DNA of 64,000 bases, from the IMG/VR virus record IMGVR_UViG_3300032334_001128, positions 62,001-126,000 of that record. One strand, 5' to 3'. Source of the stretch: a virus. Numbering within the stretch: the first letter of the stretch is position 1; the number at the start of each line of letters is the position of its first letter. Both the position numbers and the translations under genes were made by a program. Shown here one piece after another: positions 1-8,759 of this stretch. Under the pieces are notes generated by a model. That model had not been told where the DNA came from and searched no databases. It was given only the letters and a program-made list of their open reading frames with translations.

Positions 1-1
1 A

Positions 2-754
2 GTTACTTCAGCTAGCCACACTTACAGCGTTGGCGACAGCATTACAGTCGGTAACGCAGATACTACTTACCTAGTAACTAACAAGGCTGCTACTACTTCT
101 ACTGTAACTTTGACACTTGCGTCTGGTCACGGTGTTGTAGTTGGTGACAAGATCATTGTTTCAATTGGTGACAGTGCATTTGACGGTACTTATGGTGTAG
201 CTACAGTGTCGACTAACGACATTACCTACGCTAAGACCAATGCGGTTGCTGTGACTAGCGTTGCTGTAAACAGTTCATCTGCTGTTGTTACTCGCAGCAT
301 CTTCAATGGTACATTCACTGCTCTTGCAGGTACAACTGGAACTAGCGTTGCTGTTGCTCGTCGTGTTGCAATTTCAGCATGTACAGGCGCTACAACTACT
401 GGTACATACACTGCTACAGCTCACGGTCTAGTTACTGGTCAGCTAGTGACAGTGACTGGTTTCTCGACTAACGCAGCATTCAACGTTACCGCTGCTGCTA
501 TTACAGTAACTGGTGTAAACACCTTCACTGCAACTATCTCAAGCACAACCGCTACAGAAACTATTGCGGCCGTTGCTCAGGTAACTCGTGGTACTGCAAT
601 CACTGCAACTGCGGTTCCTTACGGTGCTTCTGTTTCATCAGCTGTGGCTGGTACTGCAGGTACAACTGGATACAACGTTCCTGGTAACATCAACTACAAC
701 CCTGATGTTGCAATTGACCGCGTTATCAAGTCTAACGAGGACCCAACCTCTTAA
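2..754 (+). CDS. Phage virion protein, 5'-truncated (possible major tail or decoration protein)
   Basis: The frame is open from base 2, so the gene starts upstream of the window. The visible part is about 250 residues, rich in Thr, Ala, Val and Ser. It carries two copies of a beta-rich unit whose core reads (A/G)HG-x-x-x-GD/GQ followed by a F-x-G-T/F-x-V strand (around bases 120 and 418). The same unit recurs in the tail proteins at 10446 and 13588. No catalytic motif is visible. It precedes head-tail connector genes, and no other candidate major tail protein lies before the chaperones, so major tail protein, capsid C-terminus or decoration protein are all possible. Identity is inference from position and composition. 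Confidence 0.6.
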   Translation, partial: VTSASHTYSVGDSITVGNADTTYLVTNKAATTSTVTLTLASGHGVVVGDKIIVSIGDSAFDGTYGVATVSTNDITYAKTNAVAVTSVAVNSSSAVVTRSIFNGTFTALAGTTGTSVAVARRVAISACTGATTTGTYTATAHGLVTGQLVTVTGFSTNAAFNVTAAAITVTGVNTFTATISSTTATETIAAVAQVTRGTAITATAVPYGASVSSAVAGTAGTTGYNVPGNINYNPDVAIDRVIKSNEDPTS

Positions 755-768
755 TAGACAAGTAAGAA

Positions 769-810
769 CGGGCGGCGCGTTAGAGTGTTTATCACAAAAC
801 GCGTCGCCCG
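769..810 (+). promoter_or_regulatory. Strong GC-rich intergenic stem-loop
   Basis: Arms 769-781 and 798-810 form a 13-bp stem with one mismatch around a 16-nt loop, in the 77-bp gap between two virion genes. No T-run follows, so it is not a classical intrinsic terminator. It could be a partial terminator, an RNase-processing site or a 3' mRNA stabiliser for the upstream gene. Confidence 0.7.
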
Positions 811-831
811 CTTCACTAAGGAGAAGATTAA

Positions 832-1941
832 ATGACAGCTCTATGGGTTACACCATCAGATCTAGGATCTTACGAAAACACAGAGTTTGCTCAGGAGGCC
901 TGCGAAATGGCATCCTATCTAATGTGGACTATGTCTGGTAGAAAGTTCACTGGAGAAGTAACTGTAACTGAACGTTACGTTTGTGCTAAGCGTGCATACC
1001 GTATGGGCCCTTCTTCTAAAAACTACTATGCCACACTAATTTCTGGTGAGGTATACAATATTCCGATCACTGATTTCCAAGAATATGCTGAATTGGTATC
1101 GGACGGTCTCTCCCCTGAGTCACGTATTAAGTTACGTGGTAGACCGATAACAAAGATCCATTCAGTTCGTATTAGGACCGGAGCTATCCTTAGTGAGGAT
1201 AGTTATTACCTAGTGGATCACTCTACGTTACAGGCAGCAGCAGGTGTTCCATGGACTCCTTGTAACGTTGAAGTAACCTACACTTATGGCTCTCCTATTC
1301 CAACAGCTGGAAAAATGGCTGCTCGTACTCTTGCCATTGAGTTTGCAAAGCTCTGGGCTGGAGATGATGACTGTATGCTTCCACAGCGTATTACATCTAT
1401 TTCTCGCCAGGGTGTTTCATACACACTTCTAGACTCACAAGACTTTATTGAGGACGTTAGAACCGGTCTATATATAGTAGATCTATTTCTGAAGTCAATC
1501 AACCCAGACAAGGCTAGAGCTAGAGCTAAGGTGTTCTCTCCTGATGCTCCTAGAGGACGTCGCTATACTCGTAAGGAATTACCACTTGCAGTTAATGCTG
1601 CTACTGACATTACCTTAAACAGGGATACTACTGCAACTTGGACATCTGCTGGCAAAGCCGGTGTTGATGTAAGTCTATTTTTTGATGAACCTGGATGGAC
1701 CCCTAGCGTGACTCTAAGAAGTTATTCTGGATCTAAAACAGTAGAAATTACTGCAGCTGACATCACCCTTAACAGCGGTGCTGAGACTGTAACTTTTCCG
1801 GTCACATACAAGAATGCCTGGGGTGCTCTTGGAATGGTAGATCCTGGAACATGGACTCTATACGCAACTAAGACTGTTGCTGGTGTTACGACCGTATCAG
1901 AGATTGAGACTGGAAACCTCCAGATCAAGTTATATAACTAG
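832..1941 (+). CDS. Head-tail connector-like protein with C-terminal beta domain
   Basis: 369 aa; the ATG follows the purine-rich site AAGGAGAAG. Residues 1 to about 225 resemble phage head-tail connector (gp6-like) proteins in size, position and helix-rich start, with a conserved-looking turn near residues 150-160 (VEVTYTYGSPIP). Residues from about 245 to the end are Thr/Val-rich and look like an added Ig-like or other beta-sandwich domain, which connectors normally lack. It lies between a structural gene and other neck genes. Connector function is inferred from position and shape rather than a diagnostic motif. The extra domain may decorate the neck. Confidence 0.5.
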   Translation: MTALWVTPSDLGSYENTEFAQEACEMASYLMWTMSGRKFTGEVTVTERYVCAKRAYRMGPSSKNYYATLISGEVYNIPITDFQEYAELVSDGLSPESRIKLRGRPITKIHSVRIRTGAILSEDSYYLVDHSTLQAAAGVPWTPCNVEVTYTYGSPIPTAGKMAARTLAIEFAKLWAGDDDCMLPQRITSISRQGVSYTLLDSQDFIEDVRTGLYIVDLFLKSINPDKARARAKVFSPDAPRGRRYTRKELPLAVNAATDITLNRDTTATWTSAGKAGVDVSLFFDEPGWTPSVTLRSYSGSKTVEITAADITLNSGAETVTFPVTYKNAWGALGMVDPGTWTLYATKTVAGVTTVSEIETGNLQIKLYN

Positions 1942-1954
1942 AAAAGAGTAGAGA

Positions 1955-2164
1955 ATGTCAGTTCAGACAAACTTCCGTGCCGTCGACATGCTCGGTGGCG
2001 TAAAGGCTGCAGAGGTTGTAGTTGATGCCCCTAAGAAGGTAGCACCTAAGCCAATTGCTAAGAAGGTTGAAGAACCAGAGGTTGTAGTTGAGCCTGAGGT
2101 TGTAGTAGAGCCTGTAGTAGAAGAGCCAGCCGTAGTAGTAGAAGACGACAAAGTAGAAGAGTAA
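1955..2164 (+). CDS. Small acidic Val/Glu/Pro-repeat protein
   Basis: 69 aa. The N-terminal 35 residues contain Lys/Ala/Pro; the C-terminal half is a low-complexity run of E-P-E-V-V-V-type units ending in an acidic tail. ATG is preceded by AAAGAGTAGAG and sits 13 bases after the previous stop; the next gene starts 4 bases after this one ends. No family is recognised. The neck position suggests a virion-assembly accessory or a flexible linker peptide. Confidence 0.55.
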   Translation: MSVQTNFRAVDMLGGVKAAEVVVDAPKKVAPKPIAKKVEEPEVVVEPEVVVEPVVEEPAVVVEDDKVEE

Positions 2165-2168
2165 ATAA

Positions 2169-2675
2169 ATGGCATTAGCGGTAGATATATCTAACGTGTC
2201 TGAAGACGCACTTGCGTTGAAAGATATGATGGATGGTGTTGTTGAGCGAGTGGGTACTATATACCAGTCGTATAACGTACCCCTACCCGCTCGTCGTTAT
2301 TGGACTTTTGGTACTCCAATCGTTGACTGTGAACAAATGGTGGTGGCCGTGCAGCAGCTATATCTTGGCCCTCCGGGAGATCAAGCTAGCAGACCACAGC
2401 GTTGTAACGTACCTAGAACGGTAGTTATGAACATCATGGTCGCACGTGCCGTCCCCATTGTTGGACAGAATGGACGTCCACCTACAGCAGAGCAGATCGA
2501 GAAATCTGGTCACATTTCGGCTGTAGATTCCTGGGTGCTCATGCAAAGTATCAATTTGTTAGATCAGTGGGATGAGACTGGTTTTGGTGCAGGCGTTATT
2601 GCCACATTGGAGGCCCCGTCAGCTGAGGGTGGTTACCAGGTAATCAACCTGCAGGTGACAATGGCGGTTCCATAA
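2169..2675 (+). CDS. Neck/tail-terminator-like structural protein
   Basis: 168 aa, in the slot that tail-completion or tail-terminator proteins occupy in siphovirus head-tail modules: after the connector and before an HK97-gp10-like protein. It begins with a helical segment, then beta-rich sequence with a positional resemblance to actinophage neck proteins, and a C-terminal strand pair. No catalytic residues are visible. It is tightly packed with its neighbours (4-base and 1-base gaps), showing one operon. The role is inferred from gene order. Confidence 0.45.
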   Translation: MALAVDISNVSEDALALKDMMDGVVERVGTIYQSYNVPLPARRYWTFGTPIVDCEQMVVAVQQLYLGPPGDQASRPQRCNVPRTVVMNIMVARAVPIVGQNGRPPTAEQIEKSGHISAVDSWVLMQSINLLDQWDETGFGAGVIATLEAPSAEGGYQVINLQVTMAVP

Positions 2676-2676
2676 A

Positions 2677-3225
2677 ATGCCAGCATATGTAATTAATGAC
2701 AGCTGGCTAACGTACGCCATCGGACAGGGTAGACGCCTAGCTAAAAGAAGCGTACGCCGAGGCCGTGGATTTGGTGGAAATCCTTCTGGTATAGGTGCGT
2801 CATCACGCCCTTCTCTTACTTATAAATTTTCTGGTGTAGTTTTTTACGAACCTGTTTTAGAAAGATATTTACACTCTCCTACCGGAGCCGTGGGACGCTG
2901 GATGACTGTCCAAGGAAATAAAGTAGTTGTCGGTGCTAAGGCTCAGGTTGGTGTACGAACCGGACGTCTAAGAGAATCTATTAGAATCCAGGACCATAGA
3001 GCCGACGCACGAGGCCAAGTAATGAAAATTGGATCTACTGTCAATTATGCCTACGTGCATCACGAGGGTATGAAACCAGTCGTAATCACCCCTAAGGGTA
3101 ATCACAAGACCCTCAGATTTAGAACCGGTGCTCGTATTATTTACAGTAGAAGAGTGGTTCACCCTGGATTTAAGCCAAATAGGTATTTGAAAGATAGCCT
3201 AAAATTAATAGATGGAGTTAAGTAA
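2677..3225 (+). CDS. HK97 gp10-like minor capsid/neck protein
   Basis: 182 aa and basic. The central segment TGRLRESIRIQ followed by a YAYVHHEG-like stretch matches the pattern typical of HK97 gp10-family proteins (a Gly-x-Leu-Arg-x-Ser-Ile core, then an aromatic-rich loop and a C-terminal R-x-x-H-P-G segment). These proteins sit at the head-tail joint. The start overlaps the preceding stop region with a 1-base gap. The Arg/Gly-rich N-terminus (residues 18-45) is longer than usual for the family. Confidence 0.6.
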   Translation: MPAYVINDSWLTYAIGQGRRLAKRSVRRGRGFGGNPSGIGASSRPSLTYKFSGVVFYEPVLERYLHSPTGAVGRWMTVQGNKVVVGAKAQVGVRTGRLRESIRIQDHRADARGQVMKIGSTVNYAYVHHEGMKPVVITPKGNHKTLRFRTGARIIYSRRVVHPGFKPNRYLKDSLKLIDGVK

Positions 3226-3270
3226 ATAACTTCATGTCCACATTCAATACTAAATTAAGGATACGTAAAT

Positions 3271-3597
3271 ATGGCTAGATTCAAAGACTTTGGTGGATCA
3301 GTTGACACAACTGCTGAACCAGTAAAATTCAAGCTTTTTAACGAAGAGTTCGTATGCGTGAAGCAGCTTCAAGGCAAGGTTCTACTAGAACTTGTTGCTG
3401 ATTCAGGTTCGGACGATGCTGCAAAAACTGCATCAGTAATGACTAAGTTCTTCAAGACCGTTCTTCTCGATGAGAGCTACGAGCGATTCGACGCACTTCT
3501 AAACGACAAAGAAAAGATTGTTCCAGTAGAAACTCTTGCTGAGATCACATCATGGCTTGTCGAGGAGTACTCAGACCGCCCCAACGATCGGCCATAG
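3271..3597 (+). CDS. Tail assembly chaperone (G-type frame)
   Basis: 108 aa; ATG preceded by AAGGATACGTAAAT. It precedes the tape-measure gene and overlaps the next frame by 46 bases, the standard layout of lambda G/GT-type chaperones that coat the tape measure during tail assembly. The sequence is helical and acidic toward the C-terminus (LVEEYSDRP), as in other actinophage G proteins. Expression as the short form is expected to exceed the frameshifted long form. Confidence 0.7.
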   Translation: MARFKDFGGSVDTTAEPVKFKLFNEEFVCVKQLQGKVLLELVADSGSDDAAKTASVMTKFFKTVLLDESYERFDALLNDKEKIVPVETLAEITSWLVEEYSDRPNDRP

Positions 3598-4031
3598 GGT
3601 TAATCGAGTGGGGGCTCGACTTATGGCCGTACGTAAACGGTAAATGCATTTTAAATGGAATACGACTAGAAAGTTTGGAGGCATCTGACATGCTAGATGT
3701 ACTTCACTATCTTCTAGAAGATGCTTTTGATGTGAGCTCTGCGGAACAGGCTCAGGCTAGAGATCAGATTCGAACTACTTTATACAAAGACTTTTATGGC
3801 AAAACATACAAGTATGCTGCTAAAAAGAAAAACGATGGCTTTAGTACAGCTAGCGGATTTGACGATCAAGAGTTTGCTGAAGAGAATAAGTTGTCTGCTG
3901 AAGAAGATTCAGACATTAAACCATTTAATCCTAGGTATAAAGAACCTACCAAACCATTTACCCCTGCCACCGAAGTTGGACCTGACATGTTAGATCCTTT
4001 TGGTGGAGTACTAGATAGTCCATTGGGATAG
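3552..4031 (+). CDS. Tail assembly chaperone T-type extension, made by -1 frameshift
   Basis: This frame is -1 relative to the upstream chaperone gene. An ATG exists at 3552 but without a clear ribosome binding site. The overlap holds C-CCC-AAC (3579-3585): the P-site CCC codon at 3580-3582 can re-pair perfectly one base back, and the reading frame then continues with CAA CGA TCG. The predicted fusion would be about 253 aa (104 from the first frame, 149 from this one). The extension has a Trp-rich start and an acidic/Pro C-terminus. The fusion is inferred from layout and slip potential; the A-site codon does not re-pair well, so efficiency is uncertain. Confidence 0.6.
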   Translation: MACRGVLRPPQRSAIGLIEWGLDLWPYVNGKCILNGIRLESLEASDMLDVLHYLLEDAFDVSSAEQAQARDQIRTTLYKDFYGKTYKYAAKKKNDGFSTASGFDDQEFAEENKLSAEEDSDIKPFNPRYKEPTKPFTPATEVGPDMLDPFGGVLDSPLG

Positions 4032-4040
4032 AGGTGACGC

Positions 4041-7000
4041 ATGGCAATTGTAGGTGAAGCTCATATTATTGTTCGCGCTTTAACAAATAGAGTTAAAGGC
4101 GACATTCGTAATGGGTTCAGCGGATCTGAAAAACTTGGATCTCAGGCTGGTAAACAGATTAGTGGTGCTTTTTCTAAAGCATTCAACGCGGCTGGAAAAG
4201 ATGGTATATCTTTCTTTGGTCGCGTCTCTAAGGGCCTACAAGCCTTGCGTCCTGGTGCTGCTCAAGCATACGATGCATTTGCCTCTTTGCAACGTAAATT
4301 CTACACAATGGGAACCGCAGCTGGCGGTCTTATTGGTGGAATATCATCACTAGGTAGTGCTGCACTAGCACTTGGTGGTGCACTGGCAGCTGCTGCTCCA
4401 GCTGCAATAGCCCTTGGTGGAGCCATGGTGTCTCTCAAGCTTGCTGGCTTTGTAGGCAAACTTGCTATGAAGGGAGTTGCGGAAGCAGCTTCTGCCTTAT
4501 CTGAGCAACAGAAGGGTCTAGGCAAGACTGCTAGAGAACTTAGAGAAGATATGCAGCAGCTGGCTTTTGAAGCCGAAGAAGCTGCACTGGGGGAAATGAG
4601 AGCAGGACTGTCCCTAGAGCAGGCTAGAGAAAACCTAGCTATGGTACAGGATCTACCTCCTAACTCTAGAGCTAGACGAGAAGCTGAACTGGCATATGCC
4701 GAGGCCGATCTCAATATGAGACAGGCTATAGATCGAAATAAAGATCTACAGGAGCAGCAGGAGAAAGGCTCCAGAGGCTTCGGGCGTAATCCTATGGAAG
4801 ACGCTCTAAAAGGTCTAAACGTATATCAAAAAACTTTTGCTAAATTCTTAGCCGGATTATCTAAGTACATGACTAGACTTCGTCTAGTTGCAGCTAGAGG
4901 TCTATTGCCACCTCTTCAAAGTGCCATATCACTAATTGTTAAAAAGGGATTCCCTGTACTTGAAAAGGGTGTTGGTGCTATTGCAGTAGCAATGGGCAAG
5001 GCTGCTAAGGATTTTGCCAAAATAATCACCACCACTCAAAATCTTAAAGCAGTAAACTCCGTAATGCAAATGTCTGCTCATTTTATTCAGCAGATGGGAA
5101 AACCTTTAGGTAACATATTTGCAATATTAGTTTTGCTACTAAAACAAGCTGCTCCTTTGCTCAGCATGTTTACTAAATTTTTAAATAAAAAAACTAAAGG
5201 ATTTTTGTCTGATCTAAGGATCAAAGAGGCAACAGGTGAGCTAAGAAGATTCTTTGTTAGAGCTGGAAAGCTTGCTGCCCAGCTTGGAGCTATCCTCGGT
5301 AATACTTTTGGAGCTTTTGGTGGAATTGTTAAGGCTTCTGTAGGTAAGAACTCTGGCGGTGGATTACTACTAGATTGGTTCCAAGAAGTAACTGCAAAGT
5401 GGAAAGCACTTAGAAACGCACCTGAAGGCATTGAAAAAATGCGTGAAAGTCTTTATGTTGGGGCTAAAAATGCTAAAAGTCTGTTGCAGCTTGTTGGTGA
5501 CTTATTTAGAACTTTGTTTGGAACTCTTCAGACTCCAAATCTTCAACTATTCTTTGATGCGGTTAGAGCGGGAATACCTTCACTTAAAGACATGTTTGAA
5601 GAAGTTGGATCTGCTTTGCCAATTATGGGTGAGCTTATAACCAACATCCTAAGGTTTTTTGGAGCATTTGCACAGTCTGGTGCTGTAGTTGAGTTCTTTA
5701 AGATCTTAAATGGTGCAGCCAAAATGCTTGCAAACTTTATGGAAAAACCTATGGTAAAGGCGTTCTTTAAAGCTACTGCTAAAATTCACGCCTTTGCTCT
5801 TGCTTTTGGTATGCTAGCCATATATGGTGGCAAAGCCCTAGATATTGTTGTCGGTGGTGCAGCAAAATTTATGGGCTTTCTGGATAAGATGGCTCAGCAC
5901 CCTATTCTGACCTTTCTTGGCTTATTAGCCGGTGCATTTATATATTTATATAAAACTAATGCGGATTTTAAAGCTTCTATGGATGAGTCCTGGAAAGCAA
6001 TTCAGGATTTAATAAAGCCGGTTGTTGACGTAATAAATCTAGCTCTCAAAGAGTTTGGTCAATTAATTTCTTCCGAAGTTAGTGCTGGGGTTAACAAACT
6101 TATAGTTCCTTTGACTAAGTTGGCAGAGGTTCTTATGGCTTTAATTCCCCCGTTAATGGAAGCAATTGTTCCAACTCTAAAAATATTTGTAGATATTCTT
6201 GTACTGGTAATCAAATATGGATCTGATCTAGTTGCACAGTTTGTATCTTCATTAGTTCCTGCCATACAAATTCTCTCGGAACTAGTAGGAACTTTGCTTA
6301 AAGCATTTGCTCCTTTAGTAGAGCTTTTGATTAAAGATCTAATCCCAGTAATTGCCTTATTTATATCTCATATCATAAACTTGGCACTAACCCTATTAAA
6401 AGATTTTACTCCAGTAATTAAATCAATTATTGAAGCCATAACTCCACTTGTAAAAATATTTACGGAAATGGCTGGGACTGTACTTAGAGAGTTAATGGAT
6501 GCTTTCTATCAGCTTACCGCTGCATTTGTAGGTAAGGGTAACGGACTTAATGGAATAATTGGTGGACTAGTAGATCTGTTCGGTTCACTAGGTAAAATCA
6601 TTGCCGACACTGTAGTTCCAATATTTAATAATCTAGTCCAGCATATTTTCCCTCTGTTTAATCAAATGGTTGCTGAGCTTGCACCTGTAGTTATAAAACT
6701 TATTACTGACGTTCTTCCAATAATTGTAAAAATTGCAGAAGCTTTTGGAGAAGTATTTCTTCAAATTGCTAACGTTGCTATTCCTGTAATTTCTGGTCTT
6801 GTTAGCGCATTCCTGCCTATTATTAAAGTTCTAGCTGAGCAGCTAATTCCTATATTTGATTCCCTGCTCACTGCGGTTCTCCCTCTATTTAAGAGCATTA
6901 TTCCGGCAATTACTCCTTTAATTAGTGAATTAGCTTTGTTTATTCAAAAACTATTTGAAGCAGTTGTTCCATTTATAGAGAAACTTATGCCAAGCATAAT

Positions 7001-8756
7001 GTCTCTTATTGGGATGCTTCAACCTATATTTATTAAATTAATGGAAGTTATAACTCCAATAGCAGATCTCTTTATCCGACTATTAGATCCAATTCTATCT
7101 TTAGTCATGCTAATGCAGGATCTATTTTTAGAAGTTATTCAACTTGTAATAGACATAGTAATTTCTTTGGTAGAAACCCTACTGCCTCTTTTTGACATCT
7201 TTGTAAAGCTTATAGACCCGATCGAATCTCTGATCAAGAGTTTGCTTCCTCCACTAAAAACTATTATTTCCACAGTGGTGGATGTATTTATTACATTATT
7301 TAAATCAATTATGCCTGTAATTGACGCTCTTCTAGACATACTTATTCCAGTTATTGATACTTTAATAAGAACCGTAATTCCACCTTTGACTCAAATTATT
7401 ATGGTTCTTGTTGACTCTTTCCTTGATCTATTTAATGCAGTTATGCCAGCAATTTCTGGTGTACTAAAGGCTCTGCTTCCAGCGGTTGCTGATGTTGTTA
7501 AGGCTGTATCTCCACTAGTTCAGGTGCTTGTTAATCAGCTTGGCCCAATAATTTCAGACGTAATAATTCCTGTAATTAAGTCATTGATTGATCCTTTAAT
7601 CTCTATAGTTACAGTTTTTACAGATATTGTTAAAGCTCTTGCTCCATTTATTGCTCAGGTGGTTCAGCAATTAATGCCTGTAATTACAGAATTAGTTAAA
7701 ATTCTTGTGCCTCTTATAGATAGTTTAATAAAAATGTTACTGCCTGTTATTAAAGATATTTTGACAGCAATACTACCTTTGATCTCAGTTCTAATTGCTG
7801 ATCTAGTTCCGGTATTTGGCGATATTATTACGGCATTGATGCCTTTTATTACAACTTTGCTTAACCAACTTATTCCTGTAGTTATGCAATTACTTCATGC
7901 TTTAGAACCAATTATAGATTTATTGTTGGATATACTCAAGCCACTTCTTCCTATAATTAGTGATCTATTTAAACAATTATTGCCCCCTATTCTTGAAATT
8001 GTTAAAGCATTTTCTAAATCTCTTGGACCTATACTAGAGCTTCTTCTTACACTTATAGAACCAGTGATTGACGTCATAACTACTTTGGCTAGCATTCTCT
8101 CTGGTACGTTGAGCATAGGGATTGCAGGTATGGTAAATGGGTTAAAACTTATAATGCCTGCAGTCATCGGCGTTACAGATGTGATTGCCAAGCTTGCAAC
8201 AGGAATTGTAACTGGTCTTGCTAATGCGTTTACTTTCCTTATTAATATGGCTAAAGGTTTTGCAATTGTTTTTAAGCAAATATTTACTGGAATAAATATA
8301 GTCATAAAAGCAGTACTAAATGGTCTTTTAATTGCAGTTGAAGCTGTACTTAACTTTATTATTGCTTCAATTAACACCTTGTTAGATGGAATTAATATAG
8401 TTCTTGATGGCATAAAGATTGCAACTTTTGGTGCTGTAGACATACATCTAGATCCAATTAAGCCAGTAAAACTTACTAGGCTAGCTGAGGGTGGTACTGT
8501 AATGCCTAGCCCTGGTGGATCTATTGTTAACATTGCTGAAGCTGGTAAGCCTGAAAGAGTAGTCCCTCTGGACTCAAACGGGCTATCTGCTGGAGATAAA
8601 GCTGTTTTAACTGCGATCAAAGACATGGCAGCTTCTGGTGCCGGAGGACCTGGCATTGAAATTAACGTCTATGCTAGTGAAGGAATGAGCGTCAAGGATC
8701 TAGCAGCTGAGGTATCAAGACAACTTTCATTCTCAATGCGTAAGGGCACGATCTAA
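4041..8756 (+). CDS. Tail tape measure protein
   Basis: 1571 aa, the second-longest gene of the module, directly after the chaperones. Residues 30-150 contain Ala/Gly-rich hydrophobic stretches; residues 150-250 are charged and helical. From about 700 to 1400 the protein is built of irregular repeats of the type L-x-P-x-I/L-x-x-L, punctuated by Pro about every 15-25 residues, which gives a long hydrophobic rod. The last 100 residues hold the Gly-rich EGG-x-V-x-P-S-P-G-G segment and a PERVVPL turn typical of tape-measure C-termini. No peptidase or lysozyme domain is obvious. Its length would set the tail length. Confidence 0.9.
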   Translation: MAIVGEAHIIVRALTNRVKGDIRNGFSGSEKLGSQAGKQISGAFSKAFNAAGKDGISFFGRVSKGLQALRPGAAQAYDAFASLQRKFYTMGTAAGGLIGGISSLGSAALALGGALAAAAPAAIALGGAMVSLKLAGFVGKLAMKGVAEAASALSEQQKGLGKTARELREDMQQLAFEAEEAALGEMRAGLSLEQARENLAMVQDLPPNSRARREAELAYAEADLNMRQAIDRNKDLQEQQEKGSRGFGRNPMEDALKGLNVYQKTFAKFLAGLSKYMTRLRLVAARGLLPPLQSAISLIVKKGFPVLEKGVGAIAVAMGKAAKDFAKIITTTQNLKAVNSVMQMSAHFIQQMGKPLGNIFAILVLLLKQAAPLLSMFTKFLNKKTKGFLSDLRIKEATGELRRFFVRAGKLAAQLGAILGNTFGAFGGIVKASVGKNSGGGLLLDWFQEVTAKWKALRNAPEGIEKMRESLYVGAKNAKSLLQLVGDLFRTLFGTLQTPNLQLFFDAVRAGIPSLKDMFEEVGSALPIMGELITNILRFFGAFAQSGAVVEFFKILNGAAKMLANFMEKPMVKAFFKATAKIHAFALAFGMLAIYGGKALDIVVGGAAKFMGFLDKMAQHPILTFLGLLAGAFIYLYKTNADFKASMDESWKAIQDLIKPVVDVINLALKEFGQLISSEVSAGVNKLIVPLTKLAEVLMALIPPLMEAIVPTLKIFVDILVLVIKYGSDLVAQFVSSLVPAIQILSELVGTLLKAFAPLVELLIKDLIPVIALFISHIINLALTLLKDFTPVIKSIIEAITPLVKIFTEMAGTVLRELMDAFYQLTAAFVGKGNGLNGIIGGLVDLFGSLGKIIADTVVPIFNNLVQHIFPLFNQMVAELAPVVIKLITDVLPIIVKIAEAFGEVFLQIANVAIPVISGLVSAFLPIIKVLAEQLIPIFDSLLTAVLPLFKSIIPAITPLISELALFIQKLFEAVVPFIEKLMPSIMSLIGMLQPIFIKLMEVITPIADLFIRLLDPILSLVMLMQDLFLEVIQLVIDIVISLVETLLPLFDIFVKLIDPIESLIKSLLPPLKTIISTVVDVFITLFKSIMPVIDALLDILIPVIDTLIRTVIPPLTQIIMVLVDSFLDLFNAVMPAISGVLKALLPAVADVVKAVSPLVQVLVNQLGPIISDVIIPVIKSLIDPLISIVTVFTDIVKALAPFIAQVVQQLMPVITELVKILVPLIDSLIKMLLPVIKDILTAILPLISVLIADLVPVFGDIITALMPFITTLLNQLIPVVMQLLHALEPIIDLLLDILKPLLPIISDLFKQLLPPILEIVKAFSKSLGPILELLLTLIEPVIDVITTLASILSGTLSIGIAGMVNGLKLIMPAVIGVTDVIAKLATGIVTGLANAFTFLINMAKGFAIVFKQIFTGINIVIKAVLNGLLIAVEAVLNFIIASINTLLDGINIVLDGIKIATFGAVDIHLDPIKPVKLTRLAEGGTVMPSPGGSIVNIAEAGKPERVVPLDSNGLSAGDKAVLTAIKDMAASGAGGPGIEINVYASEGMSVKDLAAEVSRQLSFSMRKGTI

Positions 8757-8759
8757 AAA

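Noticed and set aside
4301-4714. Minus-strand open frame of 137 aa rich in Ala/Ser inside the tape-measure gene
   Set aside because: Shadow of the Ala-rich N-terminal region; no independent signal.
7895-8656. Long minus-strand open frame (253 aa) inside the tape-measure gene
   Set aside because: It is antisense to a clear tape-measure coding sequence and has no ribosome site or domain; it reflects the repeat composition.
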